The notes under the pieces are model-generated. The model was not told the origin of the DNA and did no database searches. It saw only the letters and a program-made list of their open reading frames with translations. Of a stretch of DNA of 43,683 nt, positions 17,601 through 27,181 are shown one piece after another. Made by a program: the position numbers and the translations under genes. This DNA is from an uncultured Chromatiaceae bacterium (GTDB lineage: Bacteria; Pseudomonadota; Gammaproteobacteria; Tenderiales; Tenderiaceae), in assembly GCA_945787735.1 (NCBI GenBank), contig CALZIQ010000015.1, positions 1-43,683 of the forward strand. The letters are read 5' to 3'. Every line of letters begins with the position of its first letter. The stretch's first letter is position 1.

Positions 17601-19543
17601 TGGCTGTTAATACCCAGGCCGATGTCTTCAGCGTCACAGGCATCGGCGACATGTCTGGCGATGTGTTTGGCAATGGCATGCTGCTGTCAGAGCAGATCAA
17701 GCTGGTCGCCGCCTTCAATCATATGCACATTTTTATCGATCCAGATCCTGATCCAGCAACCAGCTTTAACGAACGTCAGCGTCTGTTTAATCTGCCCCGC
17801 TCGTCCTGGACCGACTATGACGCGACACTCATCTCTAAAGGCGGCGGCATTTATTCCCGCCGCGCCAAATCCATCACGCTGAGCGAAGGGGCACGCGAGG
17901 TTCTGGGCACTGACATTGAAACATTTACCCCTAACGAGTTGATTCAGATCATTCTGAAAGCACCGGTGGATCTGCTTTGGAACGGCGGCATCGGGACCTA
18001 CGTAAAGGCATCCAGCGAACAACACAGCGATGCTGGTGACCGCACCAATGATAACCTGCGCATCGATGCTACCGAGCTACGTTGTAAGGTGGTTGGCGAA
18101 GGCGGCAACCTGGGTTTCACCCAACTTGGTCGGATCGAATACGCTCGCAACGGCGGACGGATCAATACTGATGCCATCGATAACTCAGGCGGGGTTGACT
18201 GCTCTGACCACGAGGTGAACATTAAGATTCTGCTGGACCAGATCGTTATGCATGGCGATATGACCACCAAACAGCGTAACCAGTTGCTAGCTGACATGAC
18301 CGATGAAGTCGCCCAGCTGGTGCTCGATCATAACTATCTGCAATCCCAGGCCATCAGCATTGGCCAAGCACAGGCACCTTTCCTGCTTAGCGACCACGCC
18401 CGATTTATCCGTCGTCTGGAGAAAGAAGGGCATCTGCAACGCAAGCTGGAATTTTTGCCCAACGAGGAAATGATTGCCGAATGGGAGGCAAAAGGACTCG
18501 GACTCACCCGGCCTGAAATCGCCGTGATCATCGCCTACAGCAAAATCCGGCTGTATGAAGAACTGGTGGCCTCGGATATCACCCGCGACCCTTATCTATC
18601 CCAGGAACTGGTAGATTATTTTCCACGGCCGATTCAAGATAGATTTGTTCAACAGATGGACAACCATCCCCTAAAACACGAAATTATCGCCACCCAGATC
18701 ACCAACAGTGTGGTGAATCGCATGGGCGGCGTTTTCTGGGTCCGTACTCAGGATGCCACTGGTGATCATGCCGCCGATATTGCCCGGGCATACACCGTAG
18801 CGCGTGAAGTGTTCCAAGTACGGCCCCTCTGGGCAGAGATTGATGCGCTTGATAATACTATTCCCGCCGATATCCAGTTGAGTATGCTGACTGAAATACG
18901 ACGCTTGCTGGATCATGCCACCCAGTGGTTCCTGCGCAATCGCAGGCCTCCGTTAAGCATTGCAGAAACTGTCGAACAATTTCAGCCAGCGGCGATGACC
19001 ATCTCTGAACAACTTACCAAACTATTGCACAGCGATGATCGCAAAATCCTGCGTGAACACATGCGGCCTTATACCGAAGCCGGTGTTTCCAAACCACTCG
19101 CCCTACACGTTGCCGGGCTTGAAACTTGGTTTTCCACCTTAGATATTACCGAAGTCGCGAATATCACCGAGACAGACATTCTAGTGGTGTCAGAAATGTA
19201 CTTCACACTCCATAACAAGCTCGACCTGCATTGGCTTGGCGAGCAGATAAAACAGTTACCGCGTCTTAATACCTGGCAACGCAAAGCCCGTGTCGGCCTG
19301 CTGGATGAACTCAACAATGAACTGCGCGCCCTCACCACACAAGTACTCACTAGCACCGATACAGACAAACAACCAGCTGAACGAATTAACGCCTGGTTAT
19401 CACGCAACAGAATAGGCATCGATCACTGCCACAGTGTGTTTGATGATATTCGCGCTGGCGGTAAAGCAGAGCTGGCCATGCTGACAGTCGCCATGCGGGA
19501 ATTACGTGCACTTTCTCAGTCCACGGAAAAACAAGAATCATAG
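14690..19543 (+). CDS. gdhB: NAD-specific glutamate dehydrogenase, 180-kDa type
   Basis: A 1617-residue member of the large NAD-dependent glutamate dehydrogenase family, usually about 1,600 residues. The long N-terminal regulatory region includes an ACT-like segment. The catalytic core begins at about residue 730; RGGPAARGGLRWSDRREDFR is at about 808-827 and the catalytic Lys region VGAKGGFVPK at about 845-855. A Rossmann NAD-binding region follows (GIGDMSGDVFGNGML), then a long helical C-terminal domain. It oxidises glutamate to 2-oxoglutarate and ammonium with NAD, feeding the TCA cycle, and works as a large homo-oligomer in the cytoplasm. The ATG has GGAAAGG about five bases upstream. It appears to be monocistronic. 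Confidence 0.96.
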   Translation: MSQANEHERQHIIKRILDLVAERLTSEDAALVNQFALQYFAACTVEDLHDCPVDDLYGSLLALWRLGHQRRPSETLIHVYNPDFEQHGWQSTHTVIEIITDDMPFLVDSLSMLFVRMELTTHQVMHPVMNVARDADGHIHSITPRNHGSTDDLTEAVLHFEVDRQADDEALTALHTEIRKVLDDVRVVVDDWAAMREKINEIIPFIEAQSLPVPDAEKTESLAFLRWMEDHHFSFIGFRAYDLVEEEGQDILRLVPDSGLGILRDTLADSGRASHSFAHIPPPLRKLARTRTLLIITKSTAISSVHRPVHLDYIGIKRYDHTGEVIGEWRFLGLYGSAAYSARPNDIPILRQKVDYIIQKAGYPVAGHDRKALQHILDTFPRDEMFQFSEDELFDVAMGILQVRERHKLGLFLRRDLFGRFVTALVYVPRDRYDTRMRQRIQEILMQALEGQACEFNIQLSESPLARVHFIIRTSPDKALEYDEAELQTLMSEALVSWQDGLLSALYNKVGEARATRLLDRYNEAFPHAYHDDYSPRTAVQDILRLESINDAKPLAMHLYQPPEAETEHLRFKVFGREPSMPLSDIMPMLERMGLRVLSARPYQIEPHQDRLHWITEFDMLPADDVDIDVLKIKNIFQEAFAKVCSGEMENDGFNRLVLAAELNWREVTILRAMCKYLLQTRMPFSQAYMENALATHPYIARQLVALFDARFCPNEQNAEARSHLLVSAISEALDQVANLDEDRILRNFLTLIQAMLRTNYYQTESSAKPKPYLSFKLDPRELPTLPEPRPMFEIFIYSPKVEGVHLRGGPAARGGLRWSDRREDFRTEILGLMKAQMVKNAVIVPVGAKGGFVPKQLPSGDDRDALLAEVINCYKTFIRGLLDITDNLVDGEIVPPADVIRHDGDDPYLVVAADKGTATFSDIANGLAKEYGFWLGDAFASGGSVGYDHKKMGITARGAWESVKRHFRELAVNTQADVFSVTGIGDMSGDVFGNGMLLSEQIKLVAAFNHMHIFIDPDPDPATSFNERQRLFNLPRSSWTDYDATLISKGGGIYSRRAKSITLSEGAREVLGTDIETFTPNELIQIILKAPVDLLWNGGIGTYVKASSEQHSDAGDRTNDNLRIDATELRCKVVGEGGNLGFTQLGRIEYARNGGRINTDAIDNSGGVDCSDHEVNIKILLDQIVMHGDMTTKQRNQLLADMTDEVAQLVLDHNYLQSQAISIGQAQAPFLLSDHARFIRRLEKEGHLQRKLEFLPNEEMIAEWEAKGLGLTRPEIAVIIAYSKIRLYEELVASDITRDPYLSQELVDYFPRPIQDRFVQQMDNHPLKHEIIATQITNSVVNRMGGVFWVRTQDATGDHAADIARAYTVAREVFQVRPLWAEIDALDNTIPADIQLSMLTEIRRLLDHATQWFLRNRRPPLSIAETVEQFQPAAMTISEQLTKLLHSDDRKILREHMRPYTEAGVSKPLALHVAGLETWFSTLDITEVANITETDILVVSEMYFTLHNKLDLHWLGEQIKQLPRLNTWQRKARVGLLDELNNELRALTTQVLTSTDTDKQPAERINAWLSRNRIGIDHCHSVFDDIRAGGKAELAMLTVAMRELRALSQSTEKQES

Positions 19544-19699
19544 GCACTGCGCTTGTTAAGCTTCCGCAAGTAAATGAGATTCGGTGCAAGGCATTTAGGT
19601 GATTGCACCAGCCGCTATCAGCCAGCCGGTTAACAAACACCTTTCTTCGAGCTGATCTCGAACTATACTTATCCTGCCATTTACATCCAGGCAGATACC

Positions 19700-20119
19700 A
19701 TGTTCAAGACTCATATCACTTTCTCTGCACGCTCTCGGCTTACGCGCACTCATGGCCTGTTCATGCTCGCTGTATTTCTGTTAAGCATAATCGTTGTGCC
19801 TGGGGATGACGCTTTTGCCCAACAACAAAGTGGCTGTTTTGCCGGCCGGGACTACCTCGGCTATCCTGCCAAGGCCTTCGTAAATGTGGAAAGATATGGC
19901 GACTGGTTTCAGATCCACGGACAGATCTACTCCTCAGGCACTAACACGGCTTACAGGTTCAGTGTGGACGGACACTCAGGCGCCGGGCGACTTTATCAGC
20001 GCCATGAATATGAGTCTGGTGCGATTTATATGGACATTCTGAATCTGACCGAAACCGAGTTTTTGTTCGAGCTTGAGTCTTATGGAAAGTTTTTATTCAA
20101 AAGGACACAGTGCAGGTAG
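19700..20119 (+). CDS. Small exported protein of unknown function
   Basis: A 139-residue protein with a long N-terminal signal: basic residues, a hydrophobic stretch (about 19-33, LFMLAVFLLSIIVVP) and a likely cleavage site after AFA (about residue 40). The mature part is about 100 residues, rich in Tyr, Gly and Phe, with two Cys (GCFAGRDYLG near the start and TQCR at the end) that could pair in the periplasm. The pattern of short alternating hydrophobic segments suggests a small beta-sheet domain. It lies between gdhB and the convergent purA gene. No family is recognised. The ribosome binding site is weak (CAGGCAG). Confidence 0.65.
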   Translation: MFKTHITFSARSRLTRTHGLFMLAVFLLSIIVVPGDDAFAQQQSGCFAGRDYLGYPAKAFVNVERYGDWFQIHGQIYSSGTNTAYRFSVDGHSGAGRLYQRHEYESGAIYMDILNLTETEFLFELESYGKFLFKRTQCR

Positions 20120-20131
20120 ACAGGGAAGCTA

Positions 20132-20165
20132 AGACGGGTTTGCTCTGTCTAACACAAACCCGCTT
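20132..20165. terminator. Hairpin between convergent genes
   Basis: An 8-bp perfect stem (CGGGTTTG at 20135-20142 with CAAACCCG at 20155-20162), extendable by three pairs past a bulge, sits between the end of the exported orphan and the convergent purA stop. It can end transcription from both sides, although neither side has a strong T run. Confidence 0.5.
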
Positions 20166-20179
20166 GATTACTTATTTGA

Positions 20180-21481
<1,302 letters not shown>

Positions 21482-21533
21482 TTATTCGTTACCGTTTTGT
21501 AGATAATAGATTGCGGCTAAGTACTATACGCCT

Positions 21534-22730
21534 CTAAATGGGGACTACTTCCCAACCGTTGTTGCCTTGTTGCAGTACTCGGTCGCAGCAAAGATCGCCA
21601 GCCCCCCCAGCTTGACCTGGCAACATGGAAACGACACGTTCACCTTGGGTACGTAATTGCGCGATTTTTTCATCCAAACCGTTATCATCCATCGCTGGAG
21701 CGAAGATGCCTCGGGTGATAGGCAAAGATGTATTGCCAAGGCTAACCAATGTTTTGAGGTCACTGCTAAATCCTGTGGCAGGGCGGGCCCGACCGAACGA
21801 CTCGCCAATCGCGTCATAACGGCCACCACGCGCGATTTCCTGACCATGCCCAGGAACAAAGGCAGCAAACACGACACCGGTTTGATAGCGATAACCACGC
21901 AGTTCTGCCAGGTCGAAATAAAGCGGCAGGTTGCCGATGTGGCGCTCAGCCAATTCTGCAATCTGAATCAGGTTGTTTAAGGCTTTTCGCACCCCCGCTC
22001 CAGACTTAGCAAACAACTTATCGGCTTCTACCAGCACGCTAGCACCTCCATTCAGCTGGACCAGACTGGAAAGCTGTTCACGTGTTGGGTCGCTAACGCC
22101 CCATTCTCGTAAATATGCATCGATTTCAGGCTTGGCCTTGCGTTGCAGTGCTTCAAACAGCGTCACCTCCTGATCGGAATCAAGCCCAGCCTCTTTGACC
22201 AGTTCACGATAGATACCGACGTGGCCCAGATCGACATGAATATTTTCCACACCCGCCTGTTTGAGGGTCTCGACCATCAGGCGCAGGATTTCGACATCGC
22301 TTTCAATCCCGTCGTGCCCAAACAATTCTGCCCCGACTTGTAAAGGGGCGCGTGAACGCCCAAAACCAGACGGACGTGTGTGCAGAACCGGACCGATATA
22401 ACAAAGCCGGGTTGGGACATCTCGTTTCAGGATGTGGGCATCGATGCGTGCCACTTGCGGAGTCATATCGGCACGTATGCCCATCAGTCGACCGGTTAAC
22501 TGGTCAATAAGTTTAAACGTCTGCAGATCAAGATCATTACCAGTACCTACCTGCAGCGACTCGAGATATTCCATCAGGGGCGGCATAACTAATTCATAGC
22601 CCCAGGCATTGAAGGTATCGACCAACTGACGCCGCAGTTGCTCGAGTTGCTGTGCCTGCTCAGGCAATAATTCAACAATGCCTTCCGGCAATAACCAGCG
22701 ATCGATCTTTTGTATCACGCTTCCAACCAT
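21534..22730 (-). CDS. hisZ: ATP phosphoribosyltransferase regulatory subunit
   Basis: A 398-residue paralogue of histidyl-tRNA synthetase. It keeps the class II core (MPPLMEYLESL, FKLIDQLTGRLMGIRADMTPQVARI, RLCYIGPVLHTRP and the GGRYD motif) but lacks the anticodon-binding domain, so it is HisZ and not HisS. HisZ pairs with a short HisG to form the first enzyme of histidine synthesis, which implies a short-form hisG elsewhere in the genome. The ATG at 22730 has no good ribosome binding site; an in-frame GTG four codons in has GGAAG close by. It lies 27 bases after the DUF2065 gene. Confidence 0.95.
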   Translation of the reverse strand: MVGSVIQKIDRWLLPEGIVELLPEQAQQLEQLRRQLVDTFNAWGYELVMPPLMEYLESLQVGTGNDLDLQTFKLIDQLTGRLMGIRADMTPQVARIDAHILKRDVPTRLCYIGPVLHTRPSGFGRSRAPLQVGAELFGHDGIESDVEILRLMVETLKQAGVENIHVDLGHVGIYRELVKEAGLDSDQEVTLFEALQRKAKPEIDAYLREWGVSDPTREQLSSLVQLNGGASVLVEADKLFAKSGAGVRKALNNLIQIAELAERHIGNLPLYFDLAELRGYRYQTGVVFAAFVPGHGQEIARGGRYDAIGESFGRARPATGFSSDLKTLVSLGNTSLPITRGIFAPAMDDNGLDEKIAQLRTQGERVVSMLPGQAGGAGDLCCDRVLQQGNNGWEVVPI

Positions 22731-22757
22731 TTTCTATTTTATTGTTTCTCGGTACGC

Positions 22758-22946
22758 CTAACGAATCATACTTAACAACACCAGACCGGCAATCATGCTA
22801 ACCAGGCCCGTGATGCGCAACGTTTTGTCGTCCATCTTCGCCATTTGTTGCCAGGCGTTACGCATACCGTTTGGGCTGATGAAAGGTAGTATTCCCTCGA
22901 TCACCAATACTAGTGCCAGGGCGGTCCATAAGTCTTGCCACATCAT
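22758..22946 (-). CDS. DUF2065 (YjeT-like) small membrane protein
   Basis: A 62-residue protein with two predicted membrane segments (DLWTALALVLVIEGILPF and ITGLVSMIAGLVLLSMI) joined by a short loop. It matches the YjeT/DUF2065 family in size (about 60-65) and in position between hflC and purA, the conserved place for yjeT. I chose the ATG at 22946 (a second ATG follows directly) over an upstream GTG at 22973 on family length, although the ribosome binding site is poor. Translation may depend on the operon transcript. The fold-back element starts 30 bases upstream of the start. Confidence 0.8.
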   Translation of the reverse strand: MMWQDLWTALALVLVIEGILPFISPNGMRNAWQQMAKMDDKTLRITGLVSMIAGLVLLSMIR

Positions 22947-22975
22947 AGTTTTCAAAAAAAGCGGGCATCGCACAT

Positions 22976-23140
22976 AGGGAACCCCTGATCAAGTCACTAA
23001 CGGTTGTTCAAAGCGTGAAATGTCCAATTTCTGTGGTGCAAATCTTGGCAATAGTCTCGCTATTACCTGCGATTCGCGCCTTGAACTTGGACATTTCACA
23101 TCTTTGCCCATCCCGCCCATGACTCAACCAGGGGTTCCCT
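22976..23140. repeat. 165-bp nested inverted-repeat (fold-back, MITE-like) element
   Basis: Outer arms at 22976-22996 and 23120-23140 are inverted copies (18 of 21 bases pair, the outermost 12, AGGGAACCCCTG, perfectly). Inside them, 23015-23027 and 23087-23099 form a perfect 13-base inverted pair (GTGAAATGTCCAA with TTGGACATTTCAC). The centre carries a further short stem around AATAG/CTATT. The whole unit can fold into one long interrupted hairpin with no coding capacity. It sits in the spacer of a conserved operon, between hflC and the DUF2065 gene. A non-autonomous miniature transposable element or a REP-type element is likely; no target duplication is obvious. Confidence 0.75.
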
Positions 23141-23204
23141 GGAGCCATACCCGATCCGGTTATTTTACCTGTTTATGCCGCAAATTGCTTACAGCAATTT
23201 TCCT

Positions 23205-24080
23205 TTATTTTTTACCTTTCTGGTCACCGAAGTAGTTGAAGAATTCGGTGTCCGGCTCAATAACCATGATATCCCTCTTGTCTTTGAACGACTGCTTGTA
23301 GGCCAATAGACTTCGGTAGAAGGAGTAGAATTCAGGATCTTTATTATAAGCCTTGGCATAAATATCCGCCGCCGTGGCATCACCTTCACCACGCAGCCGC
23401 TCGGCTTCACGGTAGGCTTCCGCTAACAGGACGGTGCGTTGCTTATCGGCATCAGCGCGGGTTTTCTCAGCGATTTCCGCTCCCTTGGCACGAAAATCGG
23501 CGGCAACGCGGGCACGTTCAGCTTCCATACGATCATAGACCGAGTCACTGATCTCACCCTTCAGATCAATGCGCTTAATGCGCACGTCCACCACCTTGAC
23601 CCCAAAGTCCTGCGATTTTATGTCCGCTGTAGTAGTGGCAATATCCATAATTTCGGCACGCTCACCTGAGATAACTTCCTGAATGGTTCGGCGGGCAAAC
23701 TCTTCTCGCAGACTATCTTTTACAATCTGAGACAAACGCGTATTGGTACGGCTCTCGGCTCCCCCCATGGCAGTAAAATACTTGGTCTCATCAGCAATTC
23801 GCCATTTGACGAAGGCATCCACCACGACGTTTTTCTTTTCTACCGTCAGAAATGTCTCCGGCTCGGCGTCCATGGTCAGGACACGGCCATCAAACTTTCT
23901 GACATTATTGATAAACGGAATCTTAAAATGGATACCCGGCTCGAAATCAGTCTTTTCGATCTCACCCAGGCGCAGCAGAATAGCCCTTTCGCGCTCATCA
24001 ATGGTAAAAATAGAGAACATTGCCAGGATCAGGCCAATACCCAGCAGAATAATTATGCCTAAACTTTTACTCTGGTCCAT
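23205..24080 (-). CDS. hflC: HflC, subunit of the FtsH-regulating membrane complex
   Basis: A 291-residue SPFH/prohibitin-family protein. An N-terminal membrane anchor (about 8-26, LGIIILLGIGLILAMFSIF) precedes the SPFH domain (about 27-200), with DERERAILLRLGEIEKTDFEPG near the start, and a helical coiled-coil region (about 200-245). HflC and HflK form large periplasm-facing cages around FtsH and modulate its degradation of membrane proteins. Its ATG overlaps the hflK stop by one base (TAATG). The C-terminus ends in a basic FGDQKGKK. Confidence 0.95.
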   Translation of the reverse strand: MDQSKSLGIIILLGIGLILAMFSIFTIDERERAILLRLGEIEKTDFEPGIHFKIPFINNVRKFDGRVLTMDAEPETFLTVEKKNVVVDAFVKWRIADETKYFTAMGGAESRTNTRLSQIVKDSLREEFARRTIQEVISGERAEIMDIATTTADIKSQDFGVKVVDVRIKRIDLKGEISDSVYDRMEAERARVAADFRAKGAEIAEKTRADADKQRTVLLAEAYREAERLRGEGDATAADIYAKAYNKDPEFYSFYRSLLAYKQSFKDKRDIMVIEPDTEFFNYFGDQKGKK

Positions 24081-25315
24081 TAGCGTCTCTCCCGACTACG
24101 CAGTGAATCACGTTCACGCTGAATAAACTGTTGTGCCGAACGCGCGGCTGATCCTGCTTGGGCTTCCAGTTCTGACAGGCCGGGGCTGAATCCAGCGCTT
24201 GGCGCAGACATGTTTTCCTGCATTAAGCGATCCAGTGGCAGATACATCAGATTGTTGCCACCTTCAACATCGACCATGACCTTGGAGGAGTTAGACAAGA
24301 CCTGCTCCATAGTTTCGAGATACAGACGCTGCCGTGTCACCTCAGGCGCCCGTGTGTATTCGGTCAGGATGCTCTTAAAGCGAGCAGCTTCACCTTCAGC
24401 CTGTGCGACCACCTGCTCCTTGTAACCACTGGCCTCTTCGATCTGGCGTGCCGCGGCACCACGCGCCCTAGGCAAAATATCGTTTGAATAGGCCTCAGAT
24501 TCATTAATCAGACGCTGCTGATCCTCTCTAGCCTTCACCGCATCATCAAAGGCATGTTGAACCTGTTCTGGCGGCTGGGCATCCTGCATATTGACACTGA
24601 TGACCATCAAGCCCGATTCATAATTATCGAGAATTTGCTGAATACGGTTTTCAACACCACTGACGATGTCACTGCGGCCTTCTTTCAAGACAAAGTCCAT
24701 ATCGCTCTTGCCGACAACCTCACGAATAGCACTCTCGGCCGCCTCTCGCAGTGTCTGGTCAGGATCACGGACCTTAAACAGATACTCGGAAGATGACTTT
24801 ATGTTGTATTGAATGGCAAAGCGTACATCGACGATGTTCTCGTCGCGCGTCAACATCAGCGCCTCATTTGCAACAGTGGAACTCTTGCTACCTGCTCGGC
24901 TACTGCCAGCTGAACGATAGCCAATCAAGACGTCACGGTTACGGGCCACATCAACACGCTCCACGCGTTCGATTGGCCGTGGCAACCGGAAGGTTAAACC
25001 AGGCTGAATGGTATCGACATACTTGCCAAAACGCAGCACCACGCCCTGCTCTGCAGGCTGAATGATGTGAGCCATATCATAGATCAGCCAGCCAGCCAGA
25101 ACGACAGCGAGAATAACGCCGATACCCGCTGCCCCCCCCTTACCTGAGCTTGGGCCTTCAGTTCCGCCACCACTTTTTTTGCCGCCGAATAGACCACCAA
25201 GCTTGTCCTGCATCTTGCGCACGACTTCATCCAGATCAGGTGGTCCCTGCTCGTCTTTACGTTTGTTTCCCCATGGATCTTTATCCTTCGATCCACCCGG
25301 CTCATTCCAGGCCAT
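24080..25315 (-). CDS. hflK: HflK, subunit of the FtsH-regulating membrane complex
   Basis: A 411-residue SPFH protein. A hydrophilic Gly-rich N-terminus (MAWNEPGGSKDKDPWG and GGKKSGGGTEGPSSGKGG) is followed by one membrane segment (about 68-86, IGVILAVVLAGWLIYDMAH), the SPFH domain (about 90-280) and a helical region ending in QREDSL-like charged sequence. The start is ATG 25315 with TTGGAG about seven bases upstream; a longer frame would begin with a weak TTG that lies inside this site. It partners HflC, encoded directly downstream. Confidence 0.95.
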   Translation of the reverse strand: MAWNEPGGSKDKDPWGNKRKDEQGPPDLDEVVRKMQDKLGGLFGGKKSGGGTEGPSSGKGGAAGIGVILAVVLAGWLIYDMAHIIQPAEQGVVLRFGKYVDTIQPGLTFRLPRPIERVERVDVARNRDVLIGYRSAGSSRAGSKSSTVANEALMLTRDENIVDVRFAIQYNIKSSSEYLFKVRDPDQTLREAAESAIREVVGKSDMDFVLKEGRSDIVSGVENRIQQILDNYESGLMVISVNMQDAQPPEQVQHAFDDAVKAREDQQRLINESEAYSNDILPRARGAAARQIEEASGYKEQVVAQAEGEAARFKSILTEYTRAPEVTRQRLYLETMEQVLSNSSKVMVDVEGGNNLMYLPLDRLMQENMSAPSAGFSPGLSELEAQAGSAARSAQQFIQRERDSLRSRERR

Positions 25316-25416
25316 TCGTTTCTCCAATCAAAATTTTCGTCGTTCGCCAGTGTACCTGCTTTGAACGACCAGAACTGGCAATTTTAGAAACCTTATCCCA
25401 TCGCCGCAAGGCTGAT

Positions 25417-26775
25417 CTACAGATTTAGAACCGAATCAGACTGTTTATCCTCAATCAGTTCACACCCTTCCTGCTGACAGAGTGAAGCAACCTGCCGAGG
25501 CCAAGCAACTATTTCAAGCATCCAGTCGCCATTTTCTAGCACCTCTTCCCGCTCAACTAGCTCACGTTCGAACAACTCAGCGCGTAAACGCCCCGCTTGG
25601 GGCTGCACACGCAAGAGAAAGTGTTGGCGCCGGCTTACCTGGCCGAATGCACACTCTTCCCCCCTTTCTTTGGCCTCTTGCCATTGCAGGAGTTCAGTGG
25701 TTGCCTGTTTGAGCACCTCAAGACCTGTACCGCAACTGGCAGAGACCCATACCCTAAGCGGCCGACCACTTTCGTCCCGATCAATTCTAGCATCGGCGCC
25801 TTGAACCAAATCGATTTTGTTATAGACCTCGAGCTGAGGAACTTCATTGGCGCCTACCTCTTTGAGCACCGCATTGACCTCTTCGATGCGTTCGTGCCGT
25901 CCTTCATCATAAGCATCAATCACATGCAGCAGCAGGCTTGCCTCCTGGGTTTCCTCTAGCGTTGAGCGAAACGCCGCCACCAGACTATGAGGGAGGTGAC
26001 GAATAAATCCAACTGTGTCGATCAGGATTGTATCGTGTTCAGTTTCTACTTCAAGCTTGCGTAAGGTAGGATCCAGCGTGGCAAACAGCTGATCCTCGGC
26101 ATACACATCTGCATGAGTCAAAGAATTAAACAGGGTCGACTTGCCGGCATTGGTATAGCCAACCAAGGAAATAGTATGAACCATTGACTTGCGCCGCGTG
26201 CGGCGTCTGCCTTCACGCTGCCGGCGCACCTTCTCCAGTCGCTTGTTGAGCTGCTTGATGCGCTGCCCGATCAGGCGACGGTCGGTCTCAAGCTGGGTCT
26301 CACCCGGACCGCGCAGACCGATTCCACCTTTCTGCCGCTCAAGATGGGTCCAGCCACGTACCAGGCGGGTTGAGAGATGACGCAACTGTGCCAGTTCCAC
26401 CTGCAACTTACCTTCGAAAGTATGGGCGCGCTGGGCAAAGATATCGAGAATCAGACCAGTGCGATCCAACACTCGGCATTTCAATAAGCGTTCAAGATTA
26501 CGTTCCTGGGAGGGTGACAGGGCATGATTGAATATCACCAGCTCGGCATCTTCCTTGCTAGCGATATCGATGATTTCTTCGGCCTTACCACCACCTATAA
26601 AATATTTGGGATCGGGAGCCCGGCGACTTCCCTGTACAATTGCTACAGGGTCAGCCCCGGCCGATACGACGAGTTCTTTGAACTCATCCAACTCTTCGCG
26701 GGCATCCTCAACCTGAAAATCCAGATGTACAAGGATGGCGCGTTCGCCCACATTGGGGCGCTCAAAAAACTCCAC
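25417..26775 (-). CDS. hflX: Ribosome-associated GTPase HflX
   Basis: A 452-residue GTPase. It has an N-terminal HflX domain with GGGKAEEI and a Gly-rich RGPGETQLETDRR segment before the G domain. In the G domain, G1 is GYTNAGKSTLFN, G3 is DTVGFIRHLP and G4 is NKID. HflX splits stalled 70S ribosomes after heat stress and binds 50S subunits. The start is GTG 26775 (V-E-F-F-E-R-P-N-V-G-E-R, the usual beginning of the family). It lies 24 bases after hfq. Confidence 0.96.
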   Translation of the reverse strand: MEFFERPNVGERAILVHLDFQVEDAREELDEFKELVVSAGADPVAIVQGSRRAPDPKYFIGGGKAEEIIDIASKEDAELVIFNHALSPSQERNLERLLKCRVLDRTGLILDIFAQRAHTFEGKLQVELAQLRHLSTRLVRGWTHLERQKGGIGLRGPGETQLETDRRLIGQRIKQLNKRLEKVRRQREGRRRTRRKSMVHTISLVGYTNAGKSTLFNSLTHADVYAEDQLFATLDPTLRKLEVETEHDTILIDTVGFIRHLPHSLVAAFRSTLEETQEASLLLHVIDAYDEGRHERIEEVNAVLKEVGANEVPQLEVYNKIDLVQGADARIDRDESGRPLRVWVSASCGTGLEVLKQATTELLQWQEAKERGEECAFGQVSRRQHFLLRVQPQAGRLRAELFERELVEREEVLENGDWMLEIVAWPRQVASLCQQEGCELIEDKQSDSVLNL

Positions 26776-26799
26776 CTAACTGTTTACCTGCTCACCTGA

Positions 26800-27048
26800 C
26801 TAGGAGGCACTTCCTGACGCATCTTCATTAACCAAGGGTAGCTTTACATTCTTGGCCGGAACGATGGTTGAAATTGCATGTTTGTAAACCATTTGATTTA
26901 CACTGTTTTTCAACAACACAACAAACTGATCAAAAGAATCGATTTGACCCTGCAGCTTAATACCATTCACCAGATAAATGGAGACAGGCACTTTTTCCTT
27001 GCGCAAAGTGTTTAAAAAAGGGTCTTGTAAGCTCTGCCCTTTACTCAT
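26800..27048 (-). CDS. hfq: RNA chaperone Hfq
   Basis: An 82-residue protein with both Sm motifs: Sm1 around [21 protein letters not shown] (about 22-42) and Sm2 with the proximal-face YKHAIST (about 55-61, including K56 and H57). The N-terminal [11 protein letters not shown] is characteristic. It forms a hexamer that pairs small RNAs with mRNAs. AAGGAG lies about 10 bases upstream of the ATG. The C-terminal tail is short and acidic. Confidence 0.98.
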   Translation of the reverse strand: MSKGQSLQDPFLNTLRKEKVPVSIYLVNGIKLQGQIDSFDQFVVLLKNSVNQMVYKHAISTIVPAKNVKLPLVNEDASGSAS

Positions 27049-27181
27049 TTTGTATTACTCCTTAGTTATTGTTAATGGAGCGTCGATCTAGATTTGTACC
27101 TGCAATACGTATAACCGCAAGCACAAACACGTGTTCCATCCTTGATACACACTATCCTGGAGAATTCTAGCACACCAAGTA

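Noticed and set aside
19583-19609. 7-bp inverted repeat GGTGCAA/TTGCACC after gdhB
   Set aside because: A long 13-base loop, AT-poor flanks and no T run; not enough for a terminator call.
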